Assembly (NCBI RefSeq): GCF_900115905.1
Contig: NZ_FOYD01000005.1
Span: forward strand, 183,021 to 247,020
Direction: 5' to 3'
DNA from: Halopseudomonas formosensis
GTDB lineage: Bacteria; Pseudomonadota; Gammaproteobacteria; Pseudomonadales; Pseudomonadaceae
Length of the DNA stretch: 64,000 bases
How positions within the stretch are numbered: position 1 is the first letter of the stretch; each line of letters begins with the position of its first letter. Made by a program: the position numbers and the translations under genes. Positions 1 to 9,200 of this stretch are shown one piece after another. Under the pieces are notes generated by a model. It did no database searches and had not been told where the DNA came from. It saw only the letters and a list, made by a program, of their open reading frames with translations.

Positions 1-5
1 CACGG

Positions 6-455
6 GTGTTCCCCGCACCTGCGGGGATGAACCGTCGGGCGGCCTGCGCATTGTCGTGTTCCAGGAGTGTTCCCCGCACCTGCGGGGATGAACCGTCGCT
101 GGAGGTGGAGTGATGAGCATCGTGATAGTGTTCCCCGCACCTGCGGGGATGAACCGCTCGCCCTGCTGTATGCGGGCCTGTACGATCAGTGTTCCCCGCA
201 CCTGCGGGGATGAACCGTTGTAGGCCTGTTCCACCCGCAGGCTGAACGCGTGTTCCCCGCACCTGCGGGGATGAACCGCGCACGATGTCGCAAGAGGACT
301 ACGACAACATGTGTTCCCCGCACCTGCGGGGATGAACCGCACTATTAGCCCCGCCACGTTCGGCGCTGGCTGTGTTCCCCGCACCTGCGGGGATGAACCG
401 CGAGTGCGCAGTTCCTGGCCGTGTTCCGGCACGTGTTCCCCGCACCTGCGGGGAT
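6..455 (+). CRISPR. Type I-E CRISPR array, leader-distal end
   Basis: Seven identical 29-nt repeats begin at 6, 67, 128, 189, 250, 311 and 372. An eighth begins at 433, keeps only its first 23 bases (to 455) and then diverges. Spacing is a constant 61, so all seven complete spacers are 32 nt. The repeat starts GTGTTCCCCGC, carries a CCCCGC/GCGGGG hairpin and ends GATGAACCG, which is the known type I-E (Cascade) repeat class. A degenerate last repeat marks the leader-distal end, so the leader and any cas genes should lie to the left, outside the window, and the array may continue there. No cas gene is present in this window. The minus-strand mtfA stop codon begins directly after the array. Confidence 0.97.
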
Positions 456-1259
456 CTACTTGTCGCGCGGATCAGATTGCCCCTCGGGATCCTGGCGATA
501 GAACGCAGTCAGATGCCCGTACACCGCTGGCCAGGCTTCACGCAGCGGCGCGGGTCGCTCGAAGAAGGTTTCCGAGAGCACGGCGAAGAACTCGGCGGGG
601 TCCTCCAGAGCATAGTCGTCCACCGGCAGTGGCAGGCTCTTTTCGGTGCGTTCGGCCAGGTCGTCCCAGGCGGCCTGCATGTCCCGCTGCCAGGCCTGCG
701 GATCCATGTCCGGGTGCAGCGGTGGTGCGCCGTTCGCGCTGGCATCGCGCATGTCCAGGGTATGGGCCAGCTCATGAATAACCACGTTGTAGCCGTCGCC
801 CTGGCCGGAGTGCCAGACGTCCTCCAGAGACAGCACTACAGGACCGCGTTCCCAGGCCTCGCCGCTGCGTTCACTGACCTCCTGGTGGACTATGCCGAAT
901 TCGTCTTCCCAGCTGTGCTCGGCGACAAAGGGGCCGTCGTAGAGGATCAGGGTTTGCCAGCGGTCGTACCAGTGCAGCCCCAGTTCCAGCACCGGCACCA
1001 CCGCCATGCCGGCGATGCGCAGCCGCAGCCGGTCGTCCAGCTCGGCACCATTGACCGCCACCAGATGCTTGCGCAGCAGCAAGCGCAACGCCAGATCCCG
1101 GATCCGGCGCTGCTGCGCAGGCGGGTAGCGCTGATACACCGCCCAGTCGCCGAGGGCCTCCTGCCATTGCCCGGGGCTGACCTTCAGCTGCCGCAGCTGG
1201 CGGTCCTCCCGCCAATGGCGCAGGCGCTGCCACCAGGACGGCCTGCGGCCCGACGTCAT
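456..1259 (-). CDS. mtfA: MtfA-like zinc metallopeptidase (M90 family)
   Basis: 267 residues, the usual length of the MtfA (DgsA anti-repressor) family, known in E. coli as a cytosolic aminopeptidase that binds the glucose regulator Mlc. The zinc motif HELAH lies at residues 162-166 in the context VVIHELAHTLDM, and a likely third ligand is Glu223 in PAEFFAVLSE. The gene follows puuB by 33 bp on the same strand and is probably its last operon member. Its stop codon at 456-458 abuts the final CRISPR repeat and no terminator intervenes. The family call is firm; the partner and function in a pseudomonad are not known from sequence. Confidence 0.92.
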   Translation of the reverse strand: MTSGRRPSWWQRLRHWREDRQLRQLKVSPGQWQEALGDWAVYQRYPPAQQRRIRDLALRLLLRKHLVAVNGAELDDRLRLRIAGMAVVPVLELGLHWYDRWQTLILYDGPFVAEHSWEDEFGIVHQEVSERSGEAWERGPVVLSLEDVWHSGQGDGYNVVIHELAHTLDMRDASANGAPPLHPDMDPQAWQRDMQAAWDDLAERTEKSLPLPVDDYALEDPAEFFAVLSETFFERPAPLREAWPAVYGHLTAFYRQDPEGQSDPRDK

Positions 1260-1292
1260 TCGCTCGTTGATGCTCCTGCCTCCTGTGAGTAT

Positions 1293-2558
1293 TCAACCGC
1301 GCCGGTCAAGCAGCGCATACCAGCCCAGCGCCAGTGCCCGGATTGCCGTCTGCACTCCCGTGCCCGGCGGCACCGGCAGGTGACGCAGGCGGGCGAACAG
1401 ATCAAAGCCCTCGCTGCGCCCGAGCACCGCTTCGGCCATCAGCCTGCCGGCCAGTCCGGCCAGTGCCACGCCCTGACCTGAATAACCCTGAGCATAGAGT
1501 ACCCGGTTGCCGAGGCGGCCGAAGTGCGGGGCGCGGCTGGCAGTCATGGCCACCTGCCCGCCCCAGAGATAGTCGAAATCCTCGTCCGCCAATTGTGGAA
1601 ACACCCCGGCCATGCGCTGGCGCAGGGTCTGGCGCAGTTTCGTCAGTCTGGCCGCGCCGGCGGTCGCACGGCCACCGAACAGCAGGCGGTTGTCCGGGGT
1701 CAGCCGGTAGTAGTCGATCAGGTTGTTCATGTCGCAGACCGCGGCGCGTGAGGGTATCAGCTGCCCAGCCAGGTCACCCAGGGGTCGGGTGGCGCCGATA
1801 TAGCTGCCGATCGGCAGGAAACGCCGCTGCTGCCAGGGAAGCAGCCCTGCGCTGTAGGCATTGCCGCCGATGATCAACTGATCCGCGCGCACCTGGCCGA
1901 GGGCCGTGCTGACGCTGACGCCGGTGGCATCCTGAGCGATGGAGCCGGCCCGGGACTGACCGTGAATCAGCACGCCGGCCTGCGCCGCTGCCCGGGCCAG
2001 TCCCGCGGCATATTTCAGCGGGTGCAGGCTGCCGCCACCGCTGTCCATGACTCCGGCCTGATAGTCTGCACGCAGCAGCTGGTTCAGCTCTCCCCGGTCA
2101 TGGAAGCTGAGCCGGTCATAGCCCAGCGCTTCGAGCTGCTGTTGCCAGGCACGCAGTTCGGGAAGCTGCCGGGGCCGGTTGGCCACCAGCAGGATGCCGG
2201 ACCGCAGGTCGCAATCGATCCGGTAGCGCTCGGCCCGCTGTTGAATAAGCCGCACACCCGCGAGCGACAGCTGCCAGACCCGCAGCGCATCGGCCCTGCC
2301 CAGCTGCTGTTCGAGCAAGCCGTGATCACAGGCCAGCCCCGGATTGATCTGGCCGCCGTTACGCCCGGAACAACCCCAGCCCGGCTGTTCTGCCTCCAGC
2401 AGTATGACCCGGCGCCCGGCTTCAGCCAGCTCCAGCGCAGCGGACAGGCCGGTATAACCGCCGCCGATCACGCATACATCGGCCTGCTGCCGGCCGCGCA
2501 ACGGGGGATAGACGGGGGTTTCAGTGCTGGCGCGGTACCAGGAGTCGGTCAGCGGCAT
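1293..2558 (-). CDS. puuB: FAD-dependent gamma-glutamylputrescine oxidase (PuuB-like)
   Basis: 421-residue DAO-type flavoprotein. The Rossmann FAD motif is at residues 29-55 (CVIGGGYTGLSAALELAEAG, ending in LLEAE with Glu55), followed by CSGRNGGQINPG typical of PuuB/OrdL oxidoreductases. Family knowledge: PuuB oxidises gamma-glutamylputrescine to gamma-glutamyl-gamma-aminobutyraldehyde with release of ammonia and H2O2. It sits downstream of the glutamine synthetase-like spuI and upstream of mtfA on the same strand, consistent with the gamma-glutamylated putrescine route. The closely related polyamine or amino-acid oxidases cannot be separated by sequence reading alone. Confidence 0.85.
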   Translation of the reverse strand: MPLTDSWYRASTETPVYPPLRGRQQADVCVIGGGYTGLSAALELAEAGRRVILLEAEQPGWGCSGRNGGQINPGLACDHGLLEQQLGRADALRVWQLSLAGVRLIQQRAERYRIDCDLRSGILLVANRPRQLPELRAWQQQLEALGYDRLSFHDRGELNQLLRADYQAGVMDSGGGSLHPLKYAAGLARAAAQAGVLIHGQSRAGSIAQDATGVSVSTALGQVRADQLIIGGNAYSAGLLPWQQRRFLPIGSYIGATRPLGDLAGQLIPSRAAVCDMNNLIDYYRLTPDNRLLFGGRATAGAARLTKLRQTLRQRMAGVFPQLADEDFDYLWGGQVAMTASRAPHFGRLGNRVLYAQGYSGQGVALAGLAGRLMAEAVLGRSEGFDLFARLRHLPVPPGTGVQTAIRALALGWYALLDRRG

Positions 2559-2591
2559 GATGGAGAAAGACTCTCAGGGGTGAAACGATCC

Positions 2592-2647
2592 GGCGGTGTC
2601 GAGCGGGCGCTCGACACCGCCCGGGTGCAGCGCAGGGCGCTGCACCC
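2592..2647 (-). terminator. Two tandem perfect hairpins between spuI and puuB
   Basis: Inverted repeat 1 spans 2592-2621 (13-bp arms, starting GGCGGTGTCGAGC, 4-nt loop). Inverted repeat 2 spans 2623-2647 (11-bp arms, starting GGGTGCAGCGC, 3-nt loop). Both lie directly after the spuI stop codon (2651) in the 92-bp gap before puuB. There is no clean U-tract on the minus strand, so partial termination, RNA 3'-end protection or differential expression inside the operon are all possible. Confidence 0.55.
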
Positions 2648-2650
2648 CGA

Positions 2651-4090
2651 TCAAACGGTGTGCAGATACCACATATACTCCAGATCGGAGATGGTGCGCT
2701 CGAACTCCTCCAGTTCGCTTTCCTTGCACAGCACGAAGACGTCCAGATACTCCTCGCCGATGTAGTCCTTCATCATCTCCGACCCTTCCAGCTGACGCAG
2801 GGCGTCGCGCAGGTTGGTAGGCAGCGATGGCTCGTGCTGTTCATAGGCATTGCCCTCGGTCATCGGCGGCGGCTCGATGCGGTTGGTGATGCCGTAATGG
2901 ATGGCCGACAGCAGTGCTGCCATCAGCAGGTAGGGGTTGGCGTCGGCGCCAGCCAGCCGGTGTTCGATCCGCATGTTCTCGGCATCGCCCCCGGGTACCC
3001 GCACCGCCACCGTGCGGTTGTCGATACCCCAGGTCGGAGAACAGGGAACATAGAAGTTGGGACTGAACCGGCGGTAGGAGTTGACGTTGGGACAGAGGAA
3101 GGCCATGTACTGGGGCAGCACCTCCAGCAGCCCGCCGATGGCCCAGCGCAGGTGGTCCGACAGATTACCCTGTTCATCCGGGGCGAAGGCGTTGTGCCCA
3201 TCGCGCTCCAGACTGATATGCACATGCATGCCGTTGCCGGCCTGATCGTGGTAGGGCTTGGCCATGAAGGTGGTGTCCATCTCATGGTCATAGGCCACGT
3301 TCTTGATCACCCGCTTGAGCAGCACCGCATAGTCGCAGGCCTTGACCGGGTCCTCCACGTGATGAAGGTTGACCTCGAACTGGCCGGGGGCGGATTCGGC
3401 GACGATGGCGTCAGCGGGGATGCCCTGCTCGTGGGCAGCTTCGATGACGTCCTCGAGAAACTCGGCGTATTCGTCCAGATCATCCATCGAGTAGACCTGA
3501 ACCGAGGCCGGCCGCTTGCCGGAAATCGGCGAGCGCGGCGGCTGCGGGCGACCGGTGATGTTTTCCTGGTCGATCAGGAAGAACTCCAGCTCGAAGGCCG
3601 AGACCGGCTTGAGGCCCAGTTCGCGGAAACGCTCGACCACCCGCTGCAGGACATAGCGCGGGTCGGCGAAGAAGGGGGTCTTGCGATCCAGCTCGTACAT
3701 GGTCATCAGCAGCTGCCCGGTAGGGCGCTTCTGCCAGGGTTCCAGGCACAGGGTGCCGGGGATCGGCAGGCAGATGCGGTCGGCATCGCCGATTTCCATC
3801 CCCAGACCGGTCTCTTCCACTGTGGTGCCCTGGATATTGAGGGCGAAGAGCGATGCCGGCAGTGCGATGCCCCTCTCGAAGGCACGGGTCAGCGCCGAAC
3901 GGTCGATGCGCTTGCCCCGGACGATGCCGTTCATATCAGCAATCAGCAGGTCGATGAAGTGAACGTCGGGATAGGTTGCTAGGAAGCTCTCCGGCTCATG
4001 CAGAGGATGGGGAGCGGTCACGTCGGCGTCAAGGTTCACCACCTTGGCGGGTTCGCTACCGACGCTCGGAACATCGGCTGGGGAGTGCAT
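2651..4090 (-). CDS. spuI: Glutamine synthetase-like gamma-glutamylpolyamine synthetase
   Basis: 479 residues from ATG 4090; an in-frame GTG at 4099 would add three residues. ATG 4090 is preferred because AGGTGA (complement of 4096-4101) lies 5 nt before it. The protein has the GS type I fold: an N-terminal beta-grasp part with IVRGKR near residue 60, FELEFFLID in the catalytic domain, the HVHISL segment and the NRTVAVRVPGG substrate/ATP region. Family knowledge: PuuA/SpuI enzymes ligate glutamate to putrescine or another amine using ATP. The gene is divergent from spuA, as in the Pseudomonas spu locus, and spuB is a second paralogue. Exact amine specificity is inference. Confidence 0.88.
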   Translation of the reverse strand: MHSPADVPSVGSEPAKVVNLDADVTAPHPLHEPESFLATYPDVHFIDLLIADMNGIVRGKRIDRSALTRAFERGIALPASLFALNIQGTTVEETGLGMEIGDADRICLPIPGTLCLEPWQKRPTGQLLMTMYELDRKTPFFADPRYVLQRVVERFRELGLKPVSAFELEFFLIDQENITGRPQPPRSPISGKRPASVQVYSMDDLDEYAEFLEDVIEAAHEQGIPADAIVAESAPGQFEVNLHHVEDPVKACDYAVLLKRVIKNVAYDHEMDTTFMAKPYHDQAGNGMHVHISLERDGHNAFAPDEQGNLSDHLRWAIGGLLEVLPQYMAFLCPNVNSYRRFSPNFYVPCSPTWGIDNRTVAVRVPGGDAENMRIEHRLAGADANPYLLMAALLSAIHYGITNRIEPPPMTEGNAYEQHEPSLPTNLRDALRQLEGSEMMKDYIGEEYLDVFVLCKESELEEFERTISDLEYMWYLHTV

Positions 4091-4112
4091 GTTCTTCACC
4101 TGTTATTTGTAA

Positions 4113-4145
4113 AATATATCAACCATCACTCTCACGATTGAGAGT
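4113..4145 (-). promoter_or_regulatory. Candidate spuI promoter element and operator
   Basis: On the minus strand a TATATT -10-like hexamer occupies 4113-4118. An inverted repeat ACTCTC-N6-GAGAGT spans 4128-4145, near where a -35 element would lie. Together they sit 23-55 nt upstream of the spuI start in the divergent spuI/spuA gap. The regulator is unknown; a polyamine-responsive repressor is a guess. Confidence 0.35.
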
Positions 4146-4259
4146 AAATCCCGAAAGGCCCCGGCGAGTCAATAGAGCCCGGAAGCCCGGCAGCACTGGC
4201 CCGACGAAGGCTCTGCTTACCGGCTCCGGAATTCCCCCTGCGGCTCAGCGGGGCGGCAG

Positions 4260-4289
4260 TTGGTGATAGGGTTTTTTTGCTGCTATTGT
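4260..4289 (+). promoter_or_regulatory. Candidate spuA promoter
   Basis: TTGGTG at 4260-4265 and TATTGT at 4284-4289 are separated by 18 nt, including a run of seven T. The predicted start of transcription is about 40 nt before spuA. It is a moderate match to the sigma70 consensus in the divergent intergenic region. Confidence 0.3.
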
Positions 4290-4337
4290 ATGAAAAATTG
4301 AACAAGACCCTGCAGCTGTGACCGCACAGACGAGACC

Positions 4338-5108
4338 ATGTCCCAGACCCGTCAGCCGTTGATCGGCATCTCCTGCTGTACCACCAGCGTTGGCCCGCAC
4401 CCTTTCCATATGGCCGGCGAGAAATACATTCTTGGCGCCCTGCAAGGGGCCGGGGGCATCCCCCTGCTGATCCCCGCCGTGGGCGCTCATATCCCCATGG
4501 ACGCCCTGCTGGAGCAGCTCGACGGACTGCTGCTGACCGGCTCACCCTCCAACGTGGAACCCCATCACTACACCGGCCCGGCCAGTGCACCCGGCACCCA
4601 GCATGATCCCGGCCGCGACGCCACCACCCTGCCGCTGATCCGCCGCGCCGTGGAGCTGGGGGTACCCCTGCTGGGGATCTGCCGCGGCTTCCAGGAAATG
4701 AACGTGGCCTTCGGCGGCACCCTGCACCAGCGCCTGAACGAGGTGCCCGGACTGCTCGAGCACCGGGAGGACACCAGTCAGCCGTTGCCGGTGCAGTACG
4801 GGCCAGCCCATGAGGTACGCATCGAACCGGGAGGCCTGCTTGATCGGGCCATCGGCTGCAGCTCGGCAATGGTCAACTCCCTGCACAATCAGGGCGTGGA
4901 CCGTCTGGCCCCCGGACTGCAGCCGGAAGCCGTGGCGCCCGACGGACTGATCGAGGCGTTTTCCGTGTCGGCAGCGAGCACCTTCGCCCTCGGCGTGCAG
5001 TGGCACCCGGAATGGAAGGTGATGGAAAACCCGTTCTACCTGAGTATATTCAAGGCGTTTGGTGACGCCTGCCGGGCACGCGCTGCCCGGCCCAAGAGGA
5101 CCTTATGA
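4338..5108 (+). CDS. spuA: Gamma-glutamyl-GABA hydrolase (class I GATase-like)
   Basis: 256 residues of the PuuD/SpuA peptidase C26 family. The nucleophile elbow LLGICRGFQE places Cys115, and GVQWHPEW gives His223 and Glu225, completing a Cys-His-Glu triad. Family knowledge: PuuD hydrolyses gamma-glutamyl-GABA to glutamate and GABA, the last step of the gamma-glutamylated putrescine route. The stop codon overlaps the spuB start in ATGA (5105-5108), so the two are translationally coupled. The SD upstream of ATG 4338 is weak (GAG 3 nt before the start). Gene order matches the Pseudomonas spuABC arrangement. Confidence 0.9.
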   Translation: MSQTRQPLIGISCCTTSVGPHPFHMAGEKYILGALQGAGGIPLLIPAVGAHIPMDALLEQLDGLLLTGSPSNVEPHHYTGPASAPGTQHDPGRDATTLPLIRRAVELGVPLLGICRGFQEMNVAFGGTLHQRLNEVPGLLEHREDTSQPLPVQYGPAHEVRIEPGGLLDRAIGCSSAMVNSLHNQGVDRLAPGLQPEAVAPDGLIEAFSVSAASTFALGVQWHPEWKVMENPFYLSIFKAFGDACRARAARPKRTL

Positions 5109-6451
5109 ACAAGATTGAAGCCTTTCTGAAGGAACACAGGATCACCGAGGTCGAGTGCATGGTCAGCGACCTCACCGGTATTGCCCGCGGCAAGATCGCG
5201 CCCACCGCCAAGTTCATGTCGGAAAAGGGCATGCGCCTGCCCGAGAGCATCCTGCTGCAGTCGGTAACCGGCGACTATGTCGATGATGATGTCTACTACG
5301 ACCTGCTGGACCCGGCGGACATCGACATGATCTGCAAGCCCGATGATGACGGCATCTACCTGGTGCCCTGGGCCATCGAGCCCACCGCCCAGATCATCCA
5401 CGACTGCTACGACAAGCACGGCGTGCCGATCGAGATGTCACCGCGCAATCTGCTGAAGAAGGTGCTGCGGCTGTACGCCGAAAAGGGCTGGAAGCCCCTG
5501 GTGGCACCGGAGATGGAGTTCTACCTGACCAAGCGCAACGACGACCCCGACCTGCCGCTGCAGCCGCCGATCGGTCGCTCCGGGCGCCAGGAGACCGGCC
5601 GCCAGTCCTTCTCCATCGACGCGGCCAACGAGTTCGATCCGCTGTTCGAGGATATGTACGACTGGAGCGAGGCCCAGGGACTGGATCTGGATACCCTGAT
5701 CCACGAGGAAGGCACTGCGCAGATGGAGATCAACTTCCGTCACGGTGATCCGCTGCACCTGGCCGATCAGGTACTGGTATTCAAGCGCACCATGCGCGAA
5801 GCCGCGCTCAAGCACGACGTGACCGCCACCTTCATGGCCAAGCCCATCACCAACGAGCCGGGCAGCGCCATGCACCTGCACCAGAGCATCGTCGATGCCA
5901 AAACCGGCGAAAACATCTTTTCCAATCCCGACGGCAGCATGAGCGAGCTGTTCCTCAACCATATCGGCGGGCTGCAGCGCTATATCCCGGAAGTGCTGCC
6001 GATGTTCGCGCCCAACGTGAATTCCTTCCGCCGCTTCCTGCCTGACACCTCGGCACCGGTCAACGTCGAATGGGGCGTGGAGAACCGCACAGCCGGACTG
6101 CGGGTACCCGACTCGACGCCACAGAACATGCGCCTGGAGAACCGTCTGCCGGGCGCCGATGCCAACCCCTACATCGCCATTGCCGCCAGTCTGATGTGCG
6201 GCTATCTGGGAATGGTCAAGCGCATCGCCCCCTCCGCCCCGGTGCAGGGTCGCGCCTACGAGCGCCGCAACCTGCGCCTGCCCTTCTCCCTCGAGTCGGC
6301 GCTGGAGCGGATGGAACAGTGCCGGGATATCCAGGAGGTGCTGGGCGAGAAATTCTGCCGCGGCTATATCGCGGTCAAGCGGGTGGAGAACGAGAACTAC
6401 AAGCGGGTAATCAGTTCCTGGGAGCGGGAGTTCCTTTTGCTCACCGTCTAG
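5105..6451 (+). CDS. spuB: Glutamine synthetase-like gamma-glutamylputrescine synthetase
   Basis: 448 residues, GS family without regulatory extensions. The N-terminal VSDLTGIARGK resembles PuuA/SpuB. The catalytic domain shows PEMEFYLTKRND, the EEGTAQMEINF metal-ligand region, AMHLHQS and ENRTAGLRVP. It overlaps spuA by ATGA and precedes spuC by 39 bp. Family knowledge: ATP-dependent gamma-glutamylation of putrescine or another polyamine. It is a diverged paralogue of spuI at 2651-4090, about 30 residues shorter at the N terminus; the pair probably differs in amine preference or induction. Confidence 0.88.
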   Translation: MNKIEAFLKEHRITEVECMVSDLTGIARGKIAPTAKFMSEKGMRLPESILLQSVTGDYVDDDVYYDLLDPADIDMICKPDDDGIYLVPWAIEPTAQIIHDCYDKHGVPIEMSPRNLLKKVLRLYAEKGWKPLVAPEMEFYLTKRNDDPDLPLQPPIGRSGRQETGRQSFSIDAANEFDPLFEDMYDWSEAQGLDLDTLIHEEGTAQMEINFRHGDPLHLADQVLVFKRTMREAALKHDVTATFMAKPITNEPGSAMHLHQSIVDAKTGENIFSNPDGSMSELFLNHIGGLQRYIPEVLPMFAPNVNSFRRFLPDTSAPVNVEWGVENRTAGLRVPDSTPQNMRLENRLPGADANPYIAIAASLMCGYLGMVKRIAPSAPVQGRAYERRNLRLPFSLESALERMEQCRDIQEVLGEKFCRGYIAVKRVENENYKRVISSWEREFLLLTV

Positions 6452-6490
6452 GCATCGCCCCCGGGGGCGCGGATCATGGGAGTACCGAGC

Positions 6491-7858
6491 ATGACAGCAG
6501 GCAAACGCAACACGGCCCAACTGCAGGCGCTGGACGCAGCCCACCACCTGCACCCCTTCACCGATCACCGGGACCTGGGGGGACGCGGCACCCGCATCAT
6601 CGAACGCGCCTCCGGCGTCTACCTGTGGGACAGTGAGGGCAACAGGCTGCTCGACGGCATGGCCGGGCTCTGGTGCGTGAATATCGGCTACGGCCGGCGC
6701 GAGCTGGCCGACGCGGCCCATCGGCAGATGCTCGAGCTGCCCTACTACAACAGCTTCTTCCAGTGCACCCATCCCCCGGCGGTGGAGCTGGCCAGCGCCA
6801 TCGCCGAACAGGCGCCGGCACACATGAACCGGGTGTTCTTCACCGGCTCCGGCTCCGAAGCCAACGATACCGTGCTGCGCATGGTGCGCCGCTACTGGGA
6901 CCTGCAGGGTCAGCCCCAGCGCAAGACGGTGATCAGCCGCATCAACGGCTACCATGGTTCCACCGTCGCCGGGGCCAGCCTCGGCGGCATGAGCGCCATG
7001 CACGAGCAGGGCGACCTGCCGATTCCCGGCATCGTCCATATCCCCCAGCCCTACTGGTACGGCGAGGGCGGCGACATGGACGAGGGCGAGTTCGGCCTCT
7101 GGGCCGCGCGCCAGCTGGAGCAGAAGATCCTCGAACTGGGTGTGGACAGGGTTGCGGCCTTTATCGCCGAACCCATCCAGGGTGCCGGCGGCGTGATAGT
7201 GCCCCCGGCCACCTACTGGCCGGAGATCCAGCGCATCGTTGATCAGTACGGCATCCTGCTGGTGGTCGACGAGGTGATCTGCGGCTTCGGCCGTACCGGC
7301 GAATGGTTCGGCAGCCAGTACTACGGCATCCGCCCGGACCTGATGCCCATCGCCAAGGGCATGACCTCCGGCTACCTGCCGATGGGCGGGGTGATCGTCG
7401 GCGACAGGGTCGCCTCCTGCCTGATCGATCAGGGCGGCGAATTCTTCCACGGCTATACCTATTCCGGCCACCCGGTCGCCGCCGCCGTGGGGCTGGAGAA
7501 CCTGCGCATCCTGCGCGAGGAAGGTATCGTCGACTACGCCCGGGAACAGGCCGCGCCCTATCTGCAGCAGAAGATCGCCGCCCTGGCCGAGCACCCGCTG
7601 GTGGGTCAGGTCCGCGGCGTCGGCATGCTCGGCGCCCTGGAGCTGGTGCGGGACAAGCGCACCCGCGAGCGTTTTCCCGGCAAGGGCGCCGCCGGCACCC
7701 TGTGCCGCGACCTGTGCATCCGCAACGGTCTGGTCATGCGAGCAGTGGGTGACACCCTGATCATGTCACCGCCGCTGGTCATTCAACCGCAGGAAATCGA
7801 TGAGCTGTTCGACAAGGCCTGGCGCACCCTGAACATGGCCGCCGAAGAGCTGCGCTGA
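6491..7858 (+). CDS. spuC: Polyamine:pyruvate aminotransferase (class III)
   Basis: 455 residues from ATG 6491. An upstream in-frame ATG at 6476 is less likely because GGGAG (6478-6482) is the SD of the 6491 start. It is a class III PLP aminotransferase: FFTGSGSEANDTVLRM contacts the cofactor phosphate, VVDEVICGFGRTGEWFG holds the PLP-binding Asp, and Lys289 in IAKGMTSGYLPMGG is the Schiff-base lysine. Family knowledge: Pseudomonas SpuC transfers the amino group of putrescine or spermidine to pyruvate, a route parallel to gamma-glutamylation. It stands third in spuABC, upstream of the binding-protein gene. Confidence 0.9.
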   Translation: MTAGKRNTAQLQALDAAHHLHPFTDHRDLGGRGTRIIERASGVYLWDSEGNRLLDGMAGLWCVNIGYGRRELADAAHRQMLELPYYNSFFQCTHPPAVELASAIAEQAPAHMNRVFFTGSGSEANDTVLRMVRRYWDLQGQPQRKTVISRINGYHGSTVAGASLGGMSAMHEQGDLPIPGIVHIPQPYWYGEGGDMDEGEFGLWAARQLEQKILELGVDRVAAFIAEPIQGAGGVIVPPATYWPEIQRIVDQYGILLVVDEVICGFGRTGEWFGSQYYGIRPDLMPIAKGMTSGYLPMGGVIVGDRVASCLIDQGGEFFHGYTYSGHPVAAAVGLENLRILREEGIVDYAREQAAPYLQQKIAALAEHPLVGQVRGVGMLGALELVRDKRTRERFPGKGAAGTLCRDLCIRNGLVMRAVGDTLIMSPPLVIQPQEIDELFDKAWRTLNMAAEELR

Positions 7859-8044
7859 TTGGGGTCTGTACCCCTATCCGCGCGAACACAGCTTGAATAC
7901 ACTAGGCGCTGGCGAACCAGCGTCTGCAAGGAAGGTTCCCAGTGATGTGCCGGATATTTCCGGAAGTTGTTTGATCCACCGATAACGGCCGGTCCGATCG
8001 GCCCGATTGAGAACTGACCGGTCCACCCTGGACGGTGTTCGTAA

Positions 8045-9151
<1,107 letters not shown>

Positions 9152-9160
9152 ACCTTACCG

Positions 9161-9185
9161 GGGGCTGCACTGCAGCCCCTCTTTT
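9161..9185 (+). terminator. Hairpin with T-run between spuD and potG
   Basis: GGGGCTGCA-C-TGCAGCCCC (9161-9179) is followed by TCTTTT (9180-9185). It lies in the 49-bp gap after the binding-protein stop. It probably acts as a partial terminator that lowers expression of the downstream ATPase and permeases relative to the binding protein. Confidence 0.7.
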
Positions 9186-9200
9186 GCTGGGGAGTGAATT

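Noticed and set aside
6-455. cas genes or a leader for the array
   Set aside because: The array enters at the left window edge; no cas-like protein is encoded on either strand of the visible part.
311-1481. Plus-strand reading frames of 156 and 369 codons starting within the CRISPR repeats
   Set aside because: They begin inside the repeat sequence and run antisense through mtfA and puuB. High GC keeps stop codons rare, and no SD or homology is visible.
4150-4230. Sigma54 promoter in the spuI/spuA gap
   Set aside because: A GG-N10-GC spacing can be found, but the flanking consensus bases (TGGCAC, TTGC) do not match.
5438-7594. A 718-codon minus-strand frame
   Set aside because: Antisense to spuB and spuC, which carry clear catalytic motifs; compositionally a shadow.
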